64,000 nucleotides of DNA. It comes from Rathayibacter sp. VKM Ac-2759. GTDB taxonomy: Bacteria; Actinomycetota; Actinomycetes; Actinomycetales; Microbacteriaceae. The position numbers were made by a program, and so were the translations under genes. Of this stretch, positions 55,733 through 61,562 are shown piece after piece. The stretch covers positions 186,001-250,000 of the forward strand of contig NZ_CP047176.1 in the NCBI RefSeq assembly GCF_009834225.1. Reading direction: 5' to 3'. The notes under the pieces are model-generated. The model was given only the letters and a program-made list of their open reading frames with translations. It was not told where the DNA came from and did no database searches. Every line of letters starts with the position of its first letter. The first letter of the stretch is position 1.

Positions 55733-57120
55733 GCGCCGGGCTCCTCCGCAGTGCCGCGGCGGAGGAGCCCGTCCAGCCGGACGGAGAGCAGCACGGCGCC
55801 GAGCGCGACGAGGGCTCCGTAGACGAAGATCGCGCCGAACACGGCCGTGCCGCCCCCGATCACCCCGGTGACCGTCGCGGCGAGGAGCCCGGTGAGCGCG
55901 AGGGAGACCGATCCTCCCGTCGAGTCGCCGATCTGCAGGGCCGAGCTGTTGAAGCCCTCGCGGCCCGGAGCAGACAGGGCGAGCGTGAGCGTCCCCATCC
56001 TCGGGAACATCGCCCCCATCCCGCCGCCCGCGACGAACCAGCCGACCCCCGCGACGATCGGCGAGAGCGCGAGGGCGACGGTGATCACCACGATGAGGAT
56101 CCCCGCGAGCAGCAGGGCCGTGCCGAGCCGCATCGCGCCGCCGTGCGAGAGCCGGGTGCCGGGGCGGCCCTGGAGGTTCGAGCCGAGCGCCCACGAGAGC
56201 GCTCCGGCCGTGAGGGTCGCGCCCGCGAGCCACGGCGGGAGGCCGTACTGCTCGGTGAGCAGCAGCGGCAGGTAGACCTCGGTGCCGAAGAACGCCGCGG
56301 CGACCAGCGCCCGCAGCAGCACCGTCGACGGGAGCACGCCGCGGGCCCGGAGGGTGCCGGCGGGCAGGAGCGCGCGCACCGCCACCACGACGACGACGAT
56401 CGCGGCGGTGGCGAGGAGGGCCGAGAAGGCGGGGACGATCTCGGCACTCGTGCTCAGCACGACGACTCCGGCGGCGACCACGACCGCGCGGGCCACCCGG
56501 CCGACGGCGCTGCGGTCGAACGGGCGCAGCTCCTGCGGCTCGAGGGCGCGGAGGGTCGGCGCGATCACCGCGCTCGCGACGGCCACGAGCACCACGACTC
56601 CGAGGAACACCCAGTGCCAGCTCGCGAGCTCGGCCACGACCCCGGCGGCCAGCGGGCCGACCAGCGAGGGGATCACCCACGCGGCGGCGAACGCGCCGAA
56701 GATCCGCGGATGCAGGTCGGCGGGGAAGACCCGGGCGACCAGCACGTAGAGGGTGACGGTGATGCCTCCGCTGCCCAGTCCCTGCAGCAGGCGCGCGGCG
56801 ACGAAGACGCCCATCGTCGAGGCGGTGCCCGCGGCGATGAGGCCGATCGTGAAGAGGAGGATCGCGGTGACGAGGGCGGGCGTGGGCCCGCGACGATCGG
56901 CGGAGGAGCCTGCGGCGACCATCCCGACGACCGCGGCGGCCAGGGTCGCGGCGAACGCCAGGGGGTACAGCGCGCGCCCGTCGAGATCGGCGCTGACGAT
57001 CGGCATGATCGTCGTCACGGCCAGCGCCTCGAACGCGCAGAGGAAGACGAGGCCGGTGGTCCCGACGGTGGTCAGGAGGTAGGGAGCCGAGGTGATGCCG
57101 CGGCGATCGACGGAACGCAC
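55723..57120 (-). CDS. MFS family drug/solute transporter
   Basis: The 465-residue protein has 12-14 membrane helices with MFS features: an acidic first helix loop VTTIMPIVSADLDG, motif A-like AAGSSADRRGPTPAL, and RLLQGLGSGGITVTLYVLVAR (helix 4). It probably exports a small compound with proton exchange. The start is the GTG at 57120, 7 nt after a TAGTGT -10 box on the minus strand, so the mRNA is likely leaderless; a longer upstream frame is rejected. Its last 10 nt overlap the convergent HAD gene. Confidence 0.88.
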   Translation of the reverse strand: MRSVDRRGITSAPYLLTTVGTTGLVFLCAFEALAVTTIMPIVSADLDGRALYPLAFAATLAAAVVGMVAAGSSADRRGPTPALVTAILLFTIGLIAAGTASTMGVFVAARLLQGLGSGGITVTLYVLVARVFPADLHPRIFGAFAAAWVIPSLVGPLAAGVVAELASWHWVFLGVVVLVAVASAVIAPTLRALEPQELRPFDRSAVGRVARAVVVAAGVVVLSTSAEIVPAFSALLATAAIVVVVVAVRALLPAGTLRARGVLPSTVLLRALVAAAFFGTEVYLPLLLTEQYGLPPWLAGATLTAGALSWALGSNLQGRPGTRLSHGGAMRLGTALLLAGILIVVITVALALSPIVAGVGWFVAGGGMGAMFPRMGTLTLALSAPGREGFNSSALQIGDSTGGSVSLALTGLLAATVTGVIGGGTAVFGAIFVYGALVALGAVLLSVRLDGLLRRGTAEEPGAQL

Positions 57121-57143
57121 TCGGCCCACACTACGCGGAGCCC

Positions 57144-57341
57144 TCAGCGGTAGACGGCCCAGTCGTCCTTGGCGAGGACGGTCGGAGTGCCGTCGATCTC
57201 GACGAGCCAGCCCGCGTCGTCGCGCTCGAGGTAGCGGCCCTGGATGATCTCGGGCGCCCAGCCGCCGTCGCGCGACGAGACCCAGCGGACGAAGCGGACG
57301 ACGCCGCCCCGGCGGAAGAGCGTGCCGTTGTTGTCGCTCAT
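57144..57341 (-). CDS. small hypothetical protein
   Basis: The 65-residue protein MSDNNGTLFRRGGVVRFVRW... contains a small beta-rich stretch (GRYLERDDAGWLVEIDGTPTVLAKDDWAVY) resembling a compact SH3-like barrel, with no membrane segment. The ATG overlaps the upstream stop (ATGA), so it is co-translated with the DUF7882-like protein. I recognise no named family. Confidence 0.7.
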   Translation of the reverse strand: MSDNNGTLFRRGGVVRFVRWVSSRDGGWAPEIIQGRYLERDDAGWLVEIDGTPTVLAKDDWAVYR

Positions 57342-57673
57342 GCGGACGCCTCGCGGTCATCGGTCCGGGTGGCCGGCTCGGGAACGAGGTGGAGCCCGCT
57401 CCGGCCGTGGGACCCCTCCGACAGCGCCCGCAGCCAGCGCGGATTGAGCTCTGCAGCGACGCGGGAGTCGTACTCGTAGCGGGTGGGGATCGTCGGGTGC
57501 AGCCACAGCTCGGTGCGGCGGGCACCGCCGTCGGTGTCGTCCTCGTCGTCGATCGTGAGGAGGAAGCCCTCACCCCGGCGGAAGCGCGCGGTGATCACGC
57601 GCTGGAGATGGGCGAGCGCACGATCGCCGAACGGATGCGCGCTGGGCGGTGCGCCGTAGAGGAGCCGTCCCAT
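57338..57673 (-). CDS. DUF7882-like small protein
   Basis: The 111-residue protein begins MGRLLYGAPPSAHPFGDRAL and has AHLQRVITARFRRGEGFLLTI, LWLHPTIPTRYEYD and SGLHLVPEP. From memory this is the pattern of a small Microbacteriaceae protein often mis-annotated as ATP-dependent DNA ligase (DUF7882); there is no nucleotidyltransferase motif, so ligase activity is not supported. The start is chosen at MGRLL, where the family begins; the open frame upstream runs over the operator. It is the first gene of a two-gene operon. Confidence 0.8.
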   Translation of the reverse strand: MGRLLYGAPPSAHPFGDRALAHLQRVITARFRRGEGFLLTIDDEDDTDGGARRTELWLHPTIPTRYEYDSRVAAELNPRWLRALSEGSHGRSGLHLVPEPATRTDDREASA

Positions 57674-57739
57674 TCCCTGCCGTCCCTCCACCGCCGTGCG
57701 AGCCGGGGATCCGCCCGCTCCGCTCGAGTGTACGGAGTG

Positions 57740-57754
57740 GTTGAGCGCCTCAAC
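57740..57754. promoter_or_regulatory. 15-bp palindrome in the DUF7882/MarR divergent region
   Basis: GTTGAG (57740-57745) and CTCAAC (57749-57754) flank CGC. On the minus strand AGTTGA and TACACT, 17 nt apart, could be the promoter of the DUF7882 operon, with the palindrome over its -35. The adjacent MarR-type protein is the likely binder. Confidence 0.6.
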
Positions 57755-57878
57755 TATCTCGGAGAGTCCGCAGTGCGTTTGCGGGACAGAGCGCCTGGTG
57801 CGCGTCGAGTAGTGGTTCGATGGCGGGAGCGAGTACCCGACCGGGGCGCCTGCCTGATGCCCCGGAAGGCACGATGCC

Positions 57879-58325
57879 ATGGACGCTCGACCCGACCTCT
57901 ACGCGCTGCTCACCCGCCTGCGATCGGCCGAGCGCGACTACGACGGCCGCGTGGAGCGCCGCCTCGGGATCGGCACCACCGACCTCGCCGCGCTCCGGCT
58001 GATCGGGAGGGGCGCCGCCCGCGACGAGATCGTCCGCGCCGTCGATCTCGCCGGCGCCCTCACGATCACGACCGCCGCGGTCTCGCTCCTGGTCGACCGC
58101 CTCACGCGCGCCGGCTACGTCGACCGCGTGCCCGACCCCTCCGACGGACGCGGCCGCATCCTCTGCCTGACCGACAGCGCGCAGCTCGCGATCCGCGAGA
58201 CCGACGCCCCGACCTACGGGGCGATCCGCGCGCTGGCCGACGGCATCCCCGACGCCGACGCGCTGCGGTTCGGCGCCCTGCTCGACGGCGTCAGCGTGAT
58301 CCTCGAGCGTCAGCTGCGGGCCTGA
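57879..58325 (+). CDS. MarR family regulator
   Basis: The 148-residue protein has a MarR winged helix: TTDLAALRLIG, AVDLAGALTITTAAVSLLVDRLTRAGYVDRVP and the wing DPSDGRGRILCLTD (the D-x-R-G motif). Flanking helices form the dimer interface. The ATG follows CCGGAAGG (57862-57869). It is divergent from the DUF7882 operon with a 15-bp palindrome between them, so it probably represses that operon or itself. It is convergent with purC, with stops directly adjacent. The ligand is unknown. Confidence 0.85.
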   Translation: MDARPDLYALLTRLRSAERDYDGRVERRLGIGTTDLAALRLIGRGAARDEIVRAVDLAGALTITTAAVSLLVDRLTRAGYVDRVPDPSDGRGRILCLTDSAQLAIRETDAPTYGAIRALADGIPDADALRFGALLDGVSVILERQLRA

Positions 58326-59216
58326 TCAGCGGGTCAGGCGCTCGATGAGCTCGCGGTAGCGGGCGGCCGTGCGCTCCACGATCTCGCCGGGGAGGACGGG
58401 CGGCGTCCCCTGGCCGTCCCACTGGCTCGAGAGCCAGTCGCGCACGATCTGCTTGTCGAACGACTCGCCGCGACGCCCCGCGTCGTACGCCTCGGCGTCC
58501 CAGTAGCGCGACGAGTCGCTGGTGAGCACCTCGTCGCCGAGGGTGACGACTCCCGAGGCGGGCTCGACGCCGAACTCGAACTTGGTGTCGGCGAGGATCA
58601 CGCCGCGGGCGAGCGCGATCGCCGCCGCCTCGTCGTAGACCCTCAGCGAGAGGGTGCGCAGCGCCTCCGCCGCCTCGTCGCCGACGATCTCGACCGTGCG
58701 CTCGAAGGTGATGTTCTCGTCGTGCTCGCCCTGCGGGGCCTTCCACGCGGGCGTGTAGATCGGCTCGGGCAGGCGGTCGCCGTCCTGCAGGCCCTCGGGG
58801 AGGGCCACGCCGCAGACCGATCCGGTGGAGCGGTACTCCTTCCAGCCGCTGCCCGAGAGGTAGCCGCGCACGACGCACTCGATCGGGAACATGTCGAGCG
58901 TCTTCACGAGCATCGCCCGGCCGCGCACCGCCTCGGGGATGTCGCCCGGCAGGAGGTGGTTCGGCACGTCCGCGAGCTGCGCGAACCACCAGAGCGAGAG
59001 CTCGGTCAGCAGCTCGCCCTTCCCGGGGATCCCGGGCTCGAGGATGCTGTCGTAGGCGCTGACGCGGTCGCTCGCGACCACCAGCATGCGGTCGGCCCCG
59101 AGGACGGGGTCGGCGTCGTCGGGCGTGTAGAGATCGCGGACCTTGCCGGAGTAGGCGTGCTGCCAGCCGGGGAGCGGAGTCTCGGAGTCGAAGGCGGGGG
59201 CGTCGTCGCGGGTCAC
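58326..59216 (-). CDS. purC: phosphoribosylaminoimidazole-succinocarboxamide synthase (SAICAR synthetase)
   Basis: The 296-residue protein has the PurC motifs YSGKVRDLYTP, ASDRVSAYDSILEPGIPGKG, FPIECVVRGYLSGSGWKEY and ADTKFEFGV. It joins CAIR and aspartate using ATP in purine synthesis. The length matches the eukaryote-like/actinobacterial form. The start is the GTG at 59216; a -10-like GACAAT lies 6 nt before it. It stands apart from purL and purSQ (21 and 35 kb away). Confidence 0.95.
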   Translation of the reverse strand: MTRDDAPAFDSETPLPGWQHAYSGKVRDLYTPDDADPVLGADRMLVVASDRVSAYDSILEPGIPGKGELLTELSLWWFAQLADVPNHLLPGDIPEAVRGRAMLVKTLDMFPIECVVRGYLSGSGWKEYRSTGSVCGVALPEGLQDGDRLPEPIYTPAWKAPQGEHDENITFERTVEIVGDEAAEALRTLSLRVYDEAAAIALARGVILADTKFEFGVEPASGVVTLGDEVLTSDSSRYWDAEAYDAGRRGESFDKQIVRDWLSSQWDGQGTPPVLPGEIVERTAARYRELIERLTR

Positions 59217-59269
59217 CCGGCCATTGTCCCTGGTTCGCCGTGCGTGCGTGCGGCGGTTGCCGCGAGCTG

Positions 59270-59307
59270 TCAAGCACGCGCGCCGTCGCGGCCGCCCGGC
59301 CTACCGT
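59270..59307 (+). promoter_or_regulatory. promoter with TCAAGC-N26-TACCGT layout
   Basis: TCAAGC (59270-59275) is followed after 26 nt by TACCGT (59302-59307), with the SDR start codon 6 nt further on. It is identical in spacing to the sites at 1874 and 6166. Confidence 0.55.
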
Positions 59308-59313
59308 CGGAGC

Positions 59314-60240
59314 ATGACTTCCGAGACTCCGAACGACCAGAGCACCACGAAAGACCAGTACACCTTCGAGGACCCGTCGAAGATGTTCGCCGACATCGAC
59401 ACCGAGGCCCAGTACCAGGAGGGCTCCGGCCTGGACTCGAAGATGAACGACCGCGCCGACCGCGGCGAGGACACCTACCGCGGCTCCGGCCGTCTCGCCG
59501 GCCGCAAGGCGCTCGTCACCGGAGGAGACTCCGGCATCGGCGCCGCTGTCGCCATCGCCTACGCCCGCGAGGGTGCCGACGTCGCGATCGTCTACCTCCC
59601 CGAGGAGGAGTCGGACGCGAAGCAGGTCGTCGCCCTGATCGAGGAGGCCGGCCGCACGGCCGTCGCCATCCCCGGCGACCTCACCGACCACGACTTCACC
59701 GTCGGCGCCGTCGCGACGGCGGTCGAGGGCCTCGGCGGCCTCGACATCGTCGTCAACAACGCGGGCAAGCAGCAGTTCGTCGAGGACCTCCTCGAGCTCT
59801 CGGACGAGCAGTTCGACGAGACCTTCAAGACCAACGTCTACGCGATGTTCTGGCTGATCAAGGCCGCCCTGCCGCACCTCGCCCCGGGCTCCACGATCAT
59901 CAGCACCTCGTCGATCCAGGCCTACTCGCCGTCGCCGACGCTCGTCGACTACGCGTCGACCAAGGCGACGATCAACACCTTCTCGAAGGCGCTCTCGCAG
60001 CAGCTCGCTCCCAAGGGCATCCGCGTGAACGTCGTCGCCCCGGGCCCGATCTGGACCCCGCTGCAGACCGCGGGCGGCCAGCCGCCCGAGAAGCTCCCCG
60101 AGGTCGGCTCCGAGACGCCGCTCGGCCGCTGGGGCCAGCCCTCCGAGCTCGCCTCGGCGTACGTGTTCCTCGCGTCGCCCGAGTCGAGCTACGTGATCGG
60201 CGAGACCCTGCACGTCAACGGCGGAATGCCCACGCCGTAA
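59314..60240 (+). CDS. SDR-family oxidoreductase (general-stress YdaD/GSP39-like)
   Basis: The 308-residue protein has a 65-residue N-terminal extension (KDQYTFEDPSKMF) typical of the YdaD/YhxC SDR branch, then a Rossmann motif VTGGDSGIGAAVA (about 68-80), NNAGKQQ, the catalytic Ser in STSSIQAY and the YASTK pair. It reduces carbonyls with NAD(P)H; the Bacillus relative is a SigB-dependent stress protein. The start is 6 nt after a TACCGT box in a TCAAGC-type promoter. A 15-bp hairpin follows. Confidence 0.9.
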   Translation: MTSETPNDQSTTKDQYTFEDPSKMFADIDTEAQYQEGSGLDSKMNDRADRGEDTYRGSGRLAGRKALVTGGDSGIGAAVAIAYAREGADVAIVYLPEEESDAKQVVALIEEAGRTAVAIPGDLTDHDFTVGAVATAVEGLGGLDIVVNNAGKQQFVEDLLELSDEQFDETFKTNVYAMFWLIKAALPHLAPGSTIISTSSIQAYSPSPTLVDYASTKATINTFSKALSQQLAPKGIRVNVVAPGPIWTPLQTAGGQPPEKLPEVGSETPLGRWGQPSELASAYVFLASPESSYVIGETLHVNGGMPTP

Positions 60241-60254
60241 CACTCGGCGCGCCG

Positions 60255-60318
60255 GAGAACCCCGGCAGTGCGCGGAGGGCCCGGAATCCGGTCGCTCTCG
60301 CGGACTGCCGGGGTTCTC
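60255..60318 (+). terminator. terminator after the SDR gene
   Basis: GAGAACCCCGGCAGT (60255-60269) pairs perfectly with 60304-60318 around a 34-nt loop with its own short inner stem. It begins 15 nt after the SDR stop. Confidence 0.8.
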
Positions 60319-60325
60319 GCATTTA

Positions 60326-60339
60326 GTTGTCGTAACAAT
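60326..60339 (+). promoter_or_regulatory. GTTGT-N4-ACAA palindrome before the Fe(II) oxygenase
   Basis: TTGT (60327-60330) and ACAA (60335-60338) flank CGTA, preceded by AG, in a locally AT-rich stretch just upstream of the oxygenase. It resembles AGTTGT-N4-ACAACT at 38686-38701 in the VOC promoter. Confidence 0.45.
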
Positions 60340-60375
60340 GGCTCCGGCGATCCCGATCTGCGAAAGGCTCTCCCC

Positions 60376-61383
60376 ATGACCGATTCCCTTCCGATCCTCG
60401 ACCTGTCCCGCCTCGACCGGGGGGAGGAGGAGGCTGCCGCCTTCCGCCGCGACCTCCGCGAGACCACCCACGACGTGGGCTTCTTCTACCTCGTCGGCCA
60501 CGGAGTGCCGCAGGACCTGCTCGACGACGTCGTCGCCGTGTCCCGCCGCTTCTTCGATCTGCCGGAGGCCGACAAGCTCGCGATCGAGAACACGCTCAGC
60601 CCGCAGTTCCGCGGCTACACCCGCTTCGGCGCCGAGCTGACCAACGGGGACGTCGACTACCGCGAGCAGATCGACATCGGCATCGACCGAGAGGTCGTCG
60701 AGCAGGGGCCCGAGGTGCCCGACTACCAGCGCCTCGAGGGCCCGAACCTGTGGCCGGAGGCGCTGCCGGAGTTCCGCACGCTGTTCGAGCGCTGGCACGC
60801 CGAGCTCGCCGCGGTCGCGATCCGCCTCCTGCGCACCTGGGCCGTGGCGCTCGACGCACCGGCCGACGTGTTCGACGAGGCGTTCGCCGAGAAGCCGTTC
60901 TCGCTGGTGAAGGTCGTCCGCTACCCGGGCACCTCCGACCCCGAGCCCAAGCAGGGCGTCGGCGCGCACCGCGACGGCGGCGTGCTGACCCTCCTGCTGG
61001 TCGAGGAGGGCAAGGGCGGCCTGCAGGTCGAGCACGAGGGCCAGTGGATCGAGGCTCCCGCGATGCCCGGCGCGTTCGTCGTCAACATCGGCGAGATGCT
61101 CGAGCTCGCGACCGGCGGCTACCTCAAGGCGACGCTGCACCGCGTGATCTCGCCGCTGATCGGGACCGACCGCATCTCGATCCCGTTTTTCTTCAACCCA
61201 TCGCTCGACTCGACGATGCCCTCGCTGCCGCTGCCCGAGGAGCTGAAGTCCGGGCTGTCGGTCGACCCGACCAACAGCCCGATCCTCGAGACCTACGGCG
61301 AGAACGCGCTGCGCTACCGCCTCCGCGCGCACCCCAACGTGGCGGCCGTGCACCACGCCGACCTGCTGTCGCCGACCAGCTGA
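60376..61383 (+). CDS. isopenicillin N synthase-family 2-oxoglutarate/Fe(II) oxygenase
   Basis: The 335-residue protein has the N-terminal DIOX_N pattern PILDLSRLDRG / DVGFFYLVGHGVP and the 2OG-Fe(II) domain with ligands His198 and Asp200 (GAHRDGG) and His255 (TLHRVI), and the 2OG-binding RISIPFF (Arg266, Ser268). It uses oxygen and usually 2-oxoglutarate to hydroxylate or desaturate a small molecule; the substrate is unknown. No biosynthetic cluster is adjacent, so a beta-lactam role is not suggested. The ATG start is preceded by a GAAAGG site. Confidence 0.9.
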   Translation: MTDSLPILDLSRLDRGEEEAAAFRRDLRETTHDVGFFYLVGHGVPQDLLDDVVAVSRRFFDLPEADKLAIENTLSPQFRGYTRFGAELTNGDVDYREQIDIGIDREVVEQGPEVPDYQRLEGPNLWPEALPEFRTLFERWHAELAAVAIRLLRTWAVALDAPADVFDEAFAEKPFSLVKVVRYPGTSDPEPKQGVGAHRDGGVLTLLLVEEGKGGLQVEHEGQWIEAPAMPGAFVVNIGEMLELATGGYLKATLHRVISPLIGTDRISIPFFFNPSLDSTMPSLPLPEELKSGLSVDPTNSPILETYGENALRYRLRAHPNVAAVHHADLLSPTS

Positions 61384-61407
61384 CCTGTCGGCCGGCCCGC
61401 TGGAGTC

Positions 61408-61449
61408 GGTGGATCTCGATACGCCCGCTGCGCGGGCTACTCGATCAGC
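61408..61449. repeat. CTCGATACG-family repeat, single arm copy
   Basis: GGTGGATCTCGATACGCCCG and the following CTACTCGATCAGC match the right arms at 16014-16055 and 17056-17098. A degenerate left-arm-like TGGTGGAGTAGCCCGAG lies just downstream (about 61469-61485). Confidence 0.85.
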
Positions 61450-61505
61450 GGGCAGCCTCCTGCCTGCTGGTGGAGTAGCCCGAGGCCGCGACCGGACCTC
61501 ACGAG

Positions 61506-61548
61506 AAGGGCCCCCGCCTCCCGCGATCAGCGGAGGACGGGGGCCCTT
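61506..61548. terminator. hairpin between convergent oxygenase and GH43 genes
   Basis: AAGGGCCCCCG (61506-61516) pairs perfectly with 61538-61548. It lies 15 nt past the GH43 stop on the minus strand and downstream of the oxygenase on the plus strand. Confidence 0.85.
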
Positions 61549-61562
61549 GTCGTGTCAGCGGG

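Noticed and set aside
57338..57673. ATP-dependent DNA ligase
   Set aside because: The protein is 111 residues long and lacks the KxDG nucleotidyltransferase motif.
60376..61383. Beta-lactam biosynthesis gene suggested by the isopenicillin N synthase family name
   Set aside because: The family is broad, and no NRPS or other cluster genes surround it.
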